Part shown: piece by piece, positions 1-6,538 of the stretch
Position numbering within the stretch: the stretch's first letter is position 1
Layout: the number at the start of each line of letters is the position of its first letter
NCBI GenBank assembly: GCA_028291285.1
Contig: JAQGIJ010000147.1
Location: 1 to 10,926 of the forward strand
Origin: Phenylobacterium sp.
Lineage (GTDB): Bacteria > Pseudomonadota > Alphaproteobacteria > Caulobacterales > Caulobacteraceae
Length of the DNA: 10,926 nt
Direction of reading: 5' to 3'
Notes under the pieces: generated by a model
What the model was told of the DNA's origin: nothing
Database searches by the model: none
What the model saw: the letters and a program-made list of their open reading frames with translations, nothing else
Program-made: the position numbers and the translations under genes

Positions 1-1
1 G

Positions 2-1126
2 CTGCCGGACGGCATGCTGTTCGACTACGACTACGACGAGGATCCCGCGCGCTGGGCGGCCTACCTGGCGTTCTGGCGCAAGGTCGGCGCCAAGGGCTGG
101 ATCGCGCTCACCTGGCCGAAGGAGTACTACGGCCAGGGCCGCTCGGTCGCCGAGCGCTACATCCTGCAGGAAGAGTTCTCCACCTACCCCGTGCCGAGCC
201 ATCCGGTCATCGGCCTTGCGGTCTCAGCCTCGATCCTGCGCCTGGGCACGCCCGAGCAGCGCCGCCGCCACCTGAAGGGCATCGCCGAGGCCACCGTGCT
301 GTGGGGCGAGGGCTACACCGAGCCGCAGGCCGGCTCCGACCTCGCCTCGCTCACCACCCACGCCCACCGCGACGGCGACCATTGGGTGATCAACGGCCAG
401 AAGACGCTGGGCACCGCCGCCCACTGGTGCCAGTGGATGTCCCTGCTGGCCCGCACCGATCCGAACTCGAAGAAGCATGCCGGCATCAGCTGCTTCCTGG
501 TCCCGCTGGATACGCCCGGCATCACCATAACGCCGCTGCACAACATGGCCGACGGCCAGCAGAACGCGACCTACTTCGACAACGTCCGGGTTCCCGCCGA
601 CTGCCTGCTGGGAGACGAGGGGCAGGCCTGGAACCAGGTGTGGTTCGGCCAGGGCGGCGAGCGCATCGATCCGGCGGGGCCCGCGCCCGACCCCTGGTTC
701 TACCGCCTCCTCAGATCGTTCCGGCTGATCCAGCGCTACGTCCGTGAGACCAAGCGCGGCGGCCGGCCGCTGGCCGAGGATCCGGTGGTCCGGCTGCAGC
801 TCGCCGAGCTGGAGATGGGCCTGGAGATCTTCAAGATGCACACCCGCGAGAACTTCTCCAACGTCACGACCGGCAAGGTCCGCGCCGGCTCGCCGGTCCT
901 TGTCAGCCACCTGCACCAGGCCTGGTACAAGGAGTTCTGGCCGAGGATGGCCCAGGTCTCCATGGAGATCATCGGCCCCATGTCGCAGATCGAGAGCGGC
1001 CCGTGGTCCGAGCTCGAGGGCGAGATCGAGCACGCCTTCCGCGCCTCCTTCGGCAACCACGCCGGCGGCGCTTCGCAGGTGAAGCGGATGGTCATGGCCA
1101 CCCGCGGTCTCGGCCTGCCGCGCTAG
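2..1126 (+). CDS. Acyl-CoA dehydrogenase, alpha-like subunit (5' end cut by the window)
   Basis: FAD-dependent enzyme of the acyl-CoA dehydrogenase family, which introduces an alpha,beta double bond into an acyl-CoA thioester in beta-oxidation-type pathways. The frame is open to the left edge and the N-terminal helical domain looks short, so the ATG at 14 is probably internal. Numbering from that ATG (370 residues), the family signature YTEPQAGSD lies at 101-109, the middle beta-barrel domain follows to about 215, and the C-terminal FAD/tetramer motif GNHAGGASQVKR is at 347-358. The glutamate used as catalytic base by medium-chain dehydrogenases is a glycine here. A helix-G glutamate, E245 in RYVRETKR, sits where isovaleryl-CoA dehydrogenase keeps its base. 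A second dehydrogenase gene starts 17 bases downstream, so the two are probably co-transcribed and may form a heteromer. Family certain; substrate unknown. Confidence 0.93.
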   Translation: MPDGMLFDYDYDEDPARWAAYLAFWRKVGAKGWIALTWPKEYYGQGRSVAERYILQEEFSTYPVPSHPVIGLAVSASILRLGTPEQRRRHLKGIAEATVLWGEGYTEPQAGSDLASLTTHAHRDGDHWVINGQKTLGTAAHWCQWMSLLARTDPNSKKHAGISCFLVPLDTPGITITPLHNMADGQQNATYFDNVRVPADCLLGDEGQAWNQVWFGQGGERIDPAGPAPDPWFYRLLRSFRLIQRYVRETKRGGRPLAEDPVVRLQLAELEMGLEIFKMHTRENFSNVTTGKVRAGSPVLVSHLHQAWYKEFWPRMAQVSMEIIGPMSQIESGPWSELEGEIEHAFRASFGNHAGGASQVKRMVMATRGLGLPR

Positions 1127-1130
1127 GACC

Positions 1131-1136
1131 AGGGGG
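1131..1136 (+). promoter_or_regulatory. Ribosome binding site of second acyl-CoA dehydrogenase
   Basis: AGGGGG seven bases before the ATG at 1144. It fixes that ATG as the start and excludes the longer open frame from 1003, which runs through the end of the preceding gene. Confidence 0.7.
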
Positions 1137-1143
1137 AAACAAG

Positions 1144-2256
1144 ATGGCGATCGACCTGAACTTCGACGAACAGCAGGAGATGGTCCGCGACACCGCGCGG
1201 CAGTTCTTCGCGCAGCACAGCCCCATCGCGGTCGTGCGGCGCCACCGCAACGGCGAGGACGAGTTCCCGCAGGACCTCTGGCGGCGCATGGCCGAGCTCG
1301 GCTGGCTGGCCATGGGCCTGCCGGAGGCCCACGGCGGCTTCGAGAGCTCCTTCCTGGACAGCTTCGCGCTCGCCCAGGAGCTCGGCCGGAGCCTGGCGCC
1401 CGTGCCCTATCTGGAGACCTGGATCGGCGCCCAGCTGGTGGCCGAGCTCGGCAGCGAGGCCCAGAAGGCCGCGCTGCTGCCGCCGCTGGCGGAAGGCCAG
1501 CTGATTCTCACCCCGGCGGTGATGGAGGCCGACGGCCTCTATGGGCCCGAGGGCGTCACGCTCGTCGCCCGGCCGGACGGCGGCGGCTTCGTGCTCGACG
1601 GCGCCAAGACCCTGGTGGCCTATGCCGGCTCCGCGGCGCGGCTGATCGTGGCCGCCCGCACCGCGGCGGACGGGATCACCCTCTTCCTGGTGGATCCGAA
1701 GTCGCCGGGCGTCAGCTTGGAGCGCACGCCGAACACGGCGGGCCTGCCGCTCTACGCGGTCGTCTTCAAGGGCGCGAAGGCCGGCCCGGACGACGTGCTG
1801 GGACCGGTCGGCGGCGGCTGGCCGGCGCTGAACGAGACGCAGATGAAGGCCGCCGTCCTGCAATCGGCCATGGTGCAGGGCGCGGGCGAGCGGATCCTCG
1901 ACTTCACCATCGATTACGCCCGCACCCGCGTCCAGTTCGGCGAGCAGATCGGCAAGCACCAGGCGGTTCAGTACCTGATCACCGACATCGCCATCCACGC
2001 GCACAACACCGGCCTGCTGGCGCTGCAAGCCGCCTGGCGGATCGCCGAGGGCCAGCCGTTCCTGCGTCAAGCCGCCTTCGCCAAGGCCGCCGCCGGCCGG
2101 GCCGCCCACGCCATGACCTTCGCCAGCCACGAGGTGCACGCCGGCATCGGCTTCATGGAGGACTACGACCTCCAGCTCTTCACCCGCCGCGGCAAGCACT
2201 GGGAGTTCAACCTGGGCGACCCCCGCTGGTGCCTGGAGCAGACGCAGGCCGCGTAG
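1144..2256 (+). CDS. Acyl-CoA dehydrogenase, beta-like subunit
   Basis: Complete 370-residue acyl-CoA dehydrogenase-family protein. The N-terminus (FDEQQEMVRDTARQFF, residues 7-22) is the usual start of this family, and it is preceded by a good ribosome binding site. The C-terminal domain carries YARTRVQFGEQIGKHQAVQ at 258-276 and HEVHAGIGFMEDYDLQLF at 329-346. The middle-domain TEP..AGSD signature is degenerate. The helix-G glutamate is replaced by threonine (T261), and the protein ends soon after NLGDPRW (356-362), where the other FAD-binding and catalytic motif would be. It therefore probably lacks its own catalytic base. This fits the non-catalytic partner of a heteromeric dehydrogenase, as known for steroid side-chain enzymes such as actinobacterial ChsE1-ChsE2. 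The upstream gene is the obvious partner. The pairing is inference; the family is clear. Confidence 0.93.
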   Translation: MAIDLNFDEQQEMVRDTARQFFAQHSPIAVVRRHRNGEDEFPQDLWRRMAELGWLAMGLPEAHGGFESSFLDSFALAQELGRSLAPVPYLETWIGAQLVAELGSEAQKAALLPPLAEGQLILTPAVMEADGLYGPEGVTLVARPDGGGFVLDGAKTLVAYAGSAARLIVAARTAADGITLFLVDPKSPGVSLERTPNTAGLPLYAVVFKGAKAGPDDVLGPVGGGWPALNETQMKAAVLQSAMVQGAGERILDFTIDYARTRVQFGEQIGKHQAVQYLITDIAIHAHNTGLLALQAAWRIAEGQPFLRQAAFAKAAAGRAAHAMTFASHEVHAGIGFMEDYDLQLFTRRGKHWEFNLGDPRWCLEQTQAA

Positions 2257-2265
2257 GGCGCTTTC

Positions 2266-3150
2266 TCAGCATCGCTCCCGAGGATCCGCGTGCCGGAGGG
2301 CCCTGGCTATAGTCGCGCGGATCGAGGCGCCGGAAACGTATCCCAGGTAGGTGGCGGCCTGATAGACGAACTCCTCCAGCTCCGGGACGGTGACGCCGTT
2401 GCGCAGGGCGACGGCCGTGTGCTCGGCCAGCGCCTCGTGGGCGCCGAGGCCCATCAGCAATCCCAGGGTGACGACGCTGCGATCCCGGCGGCTGAGGACG
2501 TGGGTACGTTCCCAGAGGTCGAAGTAGACGTTCTCCAGGGTCATATAGTCGAGCTCCGGAGCGAATACGTCCCTCGGCATCTCCGTGTCGCTGAGCGCCA
2601 GCAGCGGAGAGTCGGGCTCCATCTGCTTTAGGACCTCGCGGGCGATCGCCCGCTTCTCGCTGCCCGTCCGCTCCTTCCGGGCCACGTCGGCCTGGGGCAA
2701 TGGCGCCTTTATGAGCTCGTGCTTGTCGAGGGCCGCGACGATCGACTGCATCGCCCAGGCGGCCGCGGGAGAGCCCACATAGGCCCGGGCATGGACGATG
2801 ATCGCCTCCAGATCGGCCACCGTCGCGCCGTTGTAGATCGCGCCGGGCGCGTGGAACTGCAGCTCGAACTGGTTGCCGACGTTGCCGACGCCGATCATCA
2901 GGCTGACGTTCAGCAGGCTGCGGGTGCGCGCATCGATGACGTCGTTGCGGTCCCACATGTCGCAGTAGGAATCCTCCATCGCCATCAGCGAGGTGTCGCC
3001 GGAGAAGGCGCCTGGCGGAATATTGCCGCCGTGCATGCCGTTCGCCGTGCCCGGCAGCATTCGCTGGATGTTCCTGATCCCGATCTGGCGCTTTTCGCTG
3101 CCTTTGCGTTCCCGGCGGGCGAGCCCGGTGAGCGGTTGTCCGGTGGTCAC
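2266..3150 (-). CDS. Two-domain carboxymuconolactone decarboxylase (CMD) family protein
   Basis: Protein of 294 residues made of two tandem CMD-like units, about 18-141 and 163-285. Each begins with (R)xGSEKRxI and contains a (Y)xDxW element, an RxRSxx(T/N)xxLxxG helix, a histidine (H100, H244), an NG(A/V)T turn and an AxxYxG helix. Family members decarboxylate or isomerise ring-cleavage lactones such as gamma-carboxymuconolactone, or act as AhpD-type disulfide reductases. No CxxC pair is visible, so the AhpD activity is unlikely. The start is GTG, supported by a perfect AGGAGG six bases upstream. The dioxygenase gene ends 81 bases upstream on the same strand, so this is probably the second gene of that operon. 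It converges on the acyl-CoA dehydrogenase gene with only nine bases between the stops. Exact reaction unknown. Confidence 0.88.
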   Translation of the reverse strand: MTTGQPLTGLARRERKGSEKRQIGIRNIQRMLPGTANGMHGGNIPPGAFSGDTSLMAMEDSYCDMWDRNDVIDARTRSLLNVSLMIGVGNVGNQFELQFHAPGAIYNGATVADLEAIIVHARAYVGSPAAAWAMQSIVAALDKHELIKAPLPQADVARKERTGSEKRAIAREVLKQMEPDSPLLALSDTEMPRDVFAPELDYMTLENVYFDLWERTHVLSRRDRSVVTLGLLMGLGAHEALAEHTAVALRNGVTVPELEEFVYQAATYLGYVSGASIRATIARALRHADPRERC

Positions 3151-3156
3151 TTGCTT

Positions 3157-3162
3157 CCTCCT
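3157..3162 (-). promoter_or_regulatory. Ribosome binding site of CMD-family gene
   Basis: Perfect AGGAGG on the minus strand, six bases before a GTG codon at 3150-3148. It decides a non-ATG start and rules out the longer overlapping open frames. Confidence 0.8.
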
Positions 3163-3231
3163 GGTCGAGACGCAGCGGCCCGACCGATCGCGTGAAGACG
3201 CGCGGTGCGGGTGCGGCGGCGTTAAGGGCCC

Positions 3232-4128
3232 TCAGGCCTTGGCGAAGTCGGCGGGATCCGCGGAGAAGGTCACGCGCTGGTTGACCCGGTTGGCGGTGTA
3301 ATCGGCCAACGCGTAGTGCTGCATTGTGAAGTTGTCCCACACCGCCACGTCGTTCTCCTGCCAGTGATGGTAGACGTAGAACTCCGGCATGCGGATCCAG
3401 TTGTAAAGGAACTGCAGGATCGCGTTGTTCTCGTACTTGTGCATGCCCTTGAGGAAGCGGGTGTAGGTCTCGTTGACGTAGATCGACTTCTCACCGGTGA
3501 TCGGGTGCGTCAGGATTACCGGGTGCTCGACGGGCGGATAGCGCCGGATCTTGTCGAAGTAGGTCTGCTCGTCCCAGTTGCTCAGGTAGGAGCCCTCGCT
3601 ATTGCCTCGGCCGTCCCAGTAGTGAACGGCGACCTTGTCCTCCAGGTAGCGCTTCATCGGCTCGGAGAGGCAGGTGTAGGCCTTTCGGGTGCAGGCGAAG
3701 CCGGTGTTCCCGCCGACCTCCGGACAGGTCTGGATCTGGATCATCGTGCCCATCGAGGGTTGGGCGAAGGTCGTGTTGTCGCTGTGCCAGAGGTTGGTGA
3801 GCGGCGGGCGCTTCTCGTCGATGGTGATGACGTCGACGCCGGGCTGGGCCTTCTCGACGAGGTGGCTGCCGAAGTCGGGCTTCCCAAAGATGCGCGCCAC
3901 GTCCAGCTGCCGGTCGGGCGTGAGCTTCTTCTGATCCCGGAAGAACAGCACGCCGAAGCGCAGCCAGGCGTCGCGCAGCTTGGTCCGGACCACGTCGGAA
4001 AGATCGGCGCTGAGGTCCACTCCTTCCACACGGGCGGCGAAGTTCGGCATCAGCGGCACGATCCTGATCGGCGCAAATCGGTCCGGCTGCAGCGTTTCCG
4101 CGACGGGATTGATGAAGTTGATGCTCAT
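3232..4128 (-). CDS. TauD/TfdA-family Fe(II)/2-oxoglutarate-dependent dioxygenase
   Basis: Cytoplasmic non-haem iron oxygenase of 298 residues, the usual length for TauD, TfdA and AtsK relatives. These enzymes couple 2-oxoglutarate decarboxylation to hydroxylation, often leading to C-S, C-O or C-N bond cleavage. The iron facial triad is visible: H115-x-D117 in LWHSDNTT, and the distal H271 in WDNFTMQHYALADY. R285 fits the 2-oxoglutarate carboxylate anchor, and HPITGEKSIYVNE (208-220) matches the TauD HPxTGxxxLYVN element. The start at 4128 is chosen because GGAG lies six bases upstream; a possible ATG at 4140 has no spacing for a ribosome binding site. The open frame extends further but overlaps the regulator gene. 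A promoter and operator-like element lies at 4152-4192. The CMD gene follows on the same strand. Substrate not deducible. Confidence 0.93.
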   Translation of the reverse strand: MSINFINPVAETLQPDRFAPIRIVPLMPNFAARVEGVDLSADLSDVVRTKLRDAWLRFGVLFFRDQKKLTPDRQLDVARIFGKPDFGSHLVEKAQPGVDVITIDEKRPPLTNLWHSDNTTFAQPSMGTMIQIQTCPEVGGNTGFACTRKAYTCLSEPMKRYLEDKVAVHYWDGRGNSEGSYLSNWDEQTYFDKIRRYPPVEHPVILTHPITGEKSIYVNETYTRFLKGMHKYENNAILQFLYNWIRMPEFYVYHHWQENDVAVWDNFTMQHYALADYTANRVNQRVTFSADPADFAKA

Positions 4129-4134
4129 CGGACG

Positions 4135-4138
4135 CTCC
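4135..4138 (-). promoter_or_regulatory. Ribosome binding site deciding the dioxygenase start
   Basis: GGAG on the minus strand, six bases before the ATG at 4128. The alternative in-frame ATG at 4140 has a GTAGGG directly abutting it, too close to act. Confidence 0.55.
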
Positions 4139-4151
4139 ATCCCTACGACTA

Positions 4152-4192
4152 GTGTCATCGGCATTAGTGATGCCACTGGCATGTTAGTCAAG
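4152..4192 (-). promoter_or_regulatory. Shared 41-base promoter/operator element, copy B (dioxygenase promoter)
   Basis: Read on the minus strand towards the dioxygenase, it starts CTTGACT and ends ATGCCGATGACAC. It matches the element upstream of the amidohydrolase at 34 of 41 positions. TTGACT (4191-4186) is followed after 17 bases by ACTAAT (4168-4163), a plausible -35/-10 pair. It contains two overlapping perfect palindromes: ATGCC-N3-GGCAT (4182-4170) and GGCAT-N5-ATGCC (4174-4160). The stretch is visibly richer in A/T than its surroundings. A TetR dimer bound here would cover the spacer and the -10 region. The repeat is directly visible; the binding protein is inferred to be the adjacent TetR. 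Confidence 0.75.
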
Positions 4193-4253
4193 GGCGGGCC
4201 TGGTTGGGCGGACCTCGAGAGGCATCCGATACCTTGGCCCGAGGGGCTGGAAG

Positions 4254-4856
4254 TCAGAGTTGCTGAAGTCCCTGGAGAAGCGCGTCGAGCGCCTCGCCGG
4301 CTTCGGTCCGGGCCCGGTCGGGATCCTCGGCGTGAGCAATGAACAGGGCCGCTTCGTTGAAGCTGGCGGAGATCAGAAGCGCCAGCGCCCGGACCGGCCG
4401 AGGCTTGATCAGCTTGTCCCGGATCGCATTCTCGACCGCCTTGGTGATCGCGCCCAGGCCGTACTGGGTCTCCAACTCCCGCCAGCGGACCCAGCCGAGG
4501 ATGGAGGGCGCGTCGATCAGCTTGATCTGCTGGATGTCCGGCTGGCGCATGTCGTCCAGCGCGATCTGCAGATCCTGCCGGAGCTGGGTCCAATGGTCCG
4601 GGCGCGTGGGCTCCCGGTGGCGCCGCGCCGCCTCGTCCATCATGTCCCGCTGGATGGCGTCGTACACCGCCAGGAACAGGGATTCCTTGTCCCCGAAGTG
4701 GTGGTAGAGCGCGCCGCGCGTCAGCCCGGCCTCGGCTGCGAACTCCCGGATGCCGACATTGTGGTAACCCCGCTCCGCGAACAGCTTGCGCGCAGCGGCG
4801 ACGAGAGCGGCCCTGCTTTCTTCCCGGTGCTTCGTCCTCAGGCTCGGGGTCTGCAT
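4254..4856 (-). CDS. TetR/AcrR-family transcriptional regulator (TetR 1)
   Basis: One-domain-pair repressor of 200 residues. The N-terminal helix-turn-helix spans about 15-58, with recognition helix LTRGALYHHFGDKESLF (45-61), the classic TetR form. The C-terminal ligand-binding half contains IDAPSILGWVRWRELE (114-129), a pattern shared with the second TetR protein in this window. It lies between the dioxygenase operon (same strand, downstream) and the divergent amidohydrolase, both of which carry copies of one operator-like element, so it is the likely ligand-responsive repressor of both. Of the possible ATGs (4856, 4886, 4904), 4856 is preferred because the upstream two would place the start inside the conserved element. 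A weak TTGGCA-N17-GATACC (4891-4863) could give a nearly leaderless transcript. Effector unknown. Confidence 0.92.
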   Translation of the reverse strand: MQTPSLRTKHREESRAALVAAARKLFAERGYHNVGIREFAAEAGLTRGALYHHFGDKESLFLAVYDAIQRDMMDEAARRHREPTRPDHWTQLRQDLQIALDDMRQPDIQQIKLIDAPSILGWVRWRELETQYGLGAITKAVENAIRDKLIKPRPVRALALLISASFNEAALFIAHAEDPDRARTEAGEALDALLQGLQQL

Positions 4857-4874
4857 GGCTCCGGTATCGCAGCC

Positions 4875-4915
4875 CTTGACTCGCATGCCAACGTCATAAC
4901 TCATGCCGATGACAC
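4875..4915 (+). promoter_or_regulatory. Shared 41-base promoter/operator element, copy A (amidohydrolase/TetR 1 divergent region)
   Basis: Starts CTTGACT and ends ATGCCGATGACAC, and is the counterpart of the inverted copy at 4152-4192. TTGACT (4876-4881) would be the -35 of the amidohydrolase promoter. The -10 at the equivalent spacing, ACTCAT, is weak, so activity may differ from copy B. ATGCC, GTCAT, ATGCC and ATGAC half-sites recur along it; GTCAT and ATGAC form a perfect inverted pair. It lies 19 to 59 bases before the TetR 1 start, suitable for autorepression. Confidence 0.75.
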
Positions 4916-4990
4916 CGAGATGCGCCTGCCGAGTCATACGGGTGCTGCGCCACGGCGGCTGAAAGCCGGAGGCGAGAAGGAGGAAACGCC

Positions 4991-6133
4991 ATGGTCGACT
5001 TCGTCTTCTCCGCGGACTCCCACATCGTCGAGCCACCGGAGATGTGGCAGCAGCGGGTGGAGCCGCGCTTCCGGGACCGCGCGCCAAGAGTGGTGCGCAG
5101 CCTCAACGACCAGCCGGGCGAGTTCTACGTCTTCGAAGAGCTGAAGCCGATCGGCGTGACGCGCTTCTTCGGCGCCGGGCACCTGCACGAGCGGCAGAAG
5201 TGGCTGGCGTTCGAGGCCAATGGGTTCGACGCCGCGCCTCAGTCCGTCCGCGACCCCTCCGCCCGGCTGGTCGAACAGGACCGTGACGGCGTCGATGGAG
5301 AACTGCTCTTCCCGACGATGGGGATGGTCATTCTTGCCGCCAAGGACGACGAGCTGAAGGCGGCCTGTTTCCGGGCGGTGAACGCCCACCTGGCGGAATA
5401 CTGCGCCTACGCTCCCAACCGCCTTGTCGGGGCCGGCGTGGTGAGCTTGCACGACGTGCCGACCGCGATCCGCGATCTGGAGGCGGCGGTGAAGATGGGG
5501 CTTCGCGGCGTTCTCGTGACGGGGTCGCCCGGCGCGGAGGGCTTCGGCGCCGCGCGCTTGGATCCGTTCTGGGCGGCCGCCCAGGAGATGGACATCCCGC
5601 TCACCATGCACGACCTCCAGGTGCGCGGCGAGGTGGCCTTCACCGGCGGCCAGCTGACCTTCTTCATGCTGCCGATGGAGATCCAGACCGCGCTGGCCGA
5701 CATGATCGTCGGCGGGATCTTCGATCGCTTCCCCAAGCTGAAGGTCTGCTCTGCCGAGAACGATGTTGGCTGGCTGCCGCACTTCGTCCACCGGTTGGAG
5801 CACTTCGTCACAAAGATCGGCGCGCGGGAGCGGACGGTGCAACGCCTGCCCAGCGAAGTGGTTCGGGAGAACATCTGGGCGTCGACGCAGTTCGAGGGCA
5901 GCACCATTCTGGAGTACGTCTCCAAGGCGGTGGGCGCCGATCGGATCATGTGGGGCTCGGACTACCCGCATCCGGACTCCACCTTCCCGAACTCCCGCCG
6001 CTGGATCCAGGACTCGTCCGCCGGTCTGCCGCCCGCCGATGTGGCGAAGATCTTCGGCGGCAATGTCGCCGGGCTCTACAAGGTCGACGTGGACGCCCTG
6101 ATGCGCGGCAAGGCGAGACCGGCGATGGCCTGA
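4991..6133 (+). CDS. Amidohydrolase_2 (ACMSD-like) family metal-dependent hydrolase
   Basis: TIM-barrel metalloenzyme of 380 residues in the family of aminocarboxymuconate-semialdehyde decarboxylase and related decarboxylases and C-C or lactone hydrolases. Visible motifs are the N-terminal metal site SADSHIVEPPEMW (7-19, with D9 and H11), the core histidine H207 in IPLTMHDL, AENDVGWLPHFVHRLEH (255-271), and the C-terminal aspartate D324 in MWGSDYPHPDST (320-331). Together these give the full ligand set expected. The start has a strong AAGGAGG (4977-4983) seven bases upstream. It is divergent from TetR 1 and shares a promoter element with the dioxygenase operon, so it probably acts in the same pathway. 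No signal peptide is seen, so it is cytoplasmic. Decarboxylase versus hydrolase cannot be settled from motifs. Confidence 0.92.
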   Translation: MVDFVFSADSHIVEPPEMWQQRVEPRFRDRAPRVVRSLNDQPGEFYVFEELKPIGVTRFFGAGHLHERQKWLAFEANGFDAAPQSVRDPSARLVEQDRDGVDGELLFPTMGMVILAAKDDELKAACFRAVNAHLAEYCAYAPNRLVGAGVVSLHDVPTAIRDLEAAVKMGLRGVLVTGSPGAEGFGAARLDPFWAAAQEMDIPLTMHDLQVRGEVAFTGGQLTFFMLPMEIQTALADMIVGGIFDRFPKLKVCSAENDVGWLPHFVHRLEHFVTKIGARERTVQRLPSEVVRENIWASTQFEGSTILEYVSKAVGADRIMWGSDYPHPDSTFPNSRRWIQDSSAGLPPADVAKIFGGNVAGLYKVDVDALMRGKARPAMA

Positions 6134-6145
6134 GTCGATCCGGCC

Positions 6146-6538
6146 TCAGCCCCGGTTCGGCTTCCAGTGGAAGGCGCACAGCTTGTTGCCGTCCAGGTCG
6201 CGAAAGTAGGCGAAATAGGCGCCGGCGGCTTCGGGGCCGCGCAGGCCCGGCGGCCCCTCGTCCGTGCCTCCGAGCTCCAGCGCCTTGGCGTGGAAGGCGT
6301 CCACCTCGGCGCGGCTCTTCAAGGGAAAGCCCGCCATGGTTCCGTTGCCGATGGTGGCCGGCGCTTCGTCGAACGGCCTGACCACGCCGAAGATGCCCTC
6401 GTCGATGTCGCCGTAGAGCGCGCCGCCGGTCGGGTTGTCGAAGAGCTTGCGCATCCCGATGCTGCCGAGCAGCGCCTCGTAAAAGGCCTGGGCTTCCTCC
6501 AGCCGGTTCGAGCCGACCATTGCGTAGAGCTGCATCAT
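6146..6538 (-). CDS. VOC (glyoxalase/bleomycin resistance/dioxygenase fold) family protein
   Basis: Protein of 130 residues with the betaalphabetabetabeta layout of VOC proteins: an N-terminal strand and helix NRLEEAQAFYEALLGSIG (11-28) and a C-terminal YFAYFRDLDGNKLCAFH (108-124). At the position where metal-binding VOC enzymes carry glutamate (GNxxE) it has cysteine C121, so classical glyoxalase-type metal catalysis is doubtful. The start is a double ATG at 6538; the first ATG overlaps the stop of the upstream membrane-protein gene as ATGA, indicating translational coupling. It is the last gene of a three-gene operon and converges on the amidohydrolase with 12 bases between the stops. Function unknown. 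Confidence 0.85.
   Translation of the reverse strand: MMQLYAMVGSNRLEEAQAFYEALLGSIGMRKLFDNPTGGALYGDIDEGIFGVVRPFDEAPATIGNGTMAGFPLKSRAEVDAFHAKALELGGTDEGPPGLRGPEAAGAYFAYFRDLDGNKLCAFHWKPNRG

Noticed and set aside
1003..1143. N-terminal extension of the second acyl-CoA dehydrogenase
   Set aside because: It overlaps the coding end of the first dehydrogenase in another frame, is arginine-rich shadow sequence, and a ribosome binding site precedes the family-typical start at 1144.
224..2199. Long antisense open frames opposite the acyl-CoA dehydrogenases
   Set aside because: Typical high-GC shadows: alanine, arginine and glycine-rich low-complexity translations with no recognisable motif, opposite clear family members.
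2207..3340. Alternative minus-strand frame over the CMD gene
   Set aside because: Out-of-frame shadow rich in arginine, proline and glycine; the in-frame CMD duplication and its AGGAGG identify the real gene.
4129..4593. Upstream continuation of the dioxygenase open frame into the TetR 1 gene
   Set aside because: It would overlap TetR 1 in another frame and run through the promoter element; the added residues do not resemble the family.
6130..6149. CTGAG/CTCAG hairpin spanning the convergent stops of the amidohydrolase and VOC genes
   Set aside because: Only five pairs with a ten-base loop and no T-run on either strand; much of it is dictated by the two stop codons.
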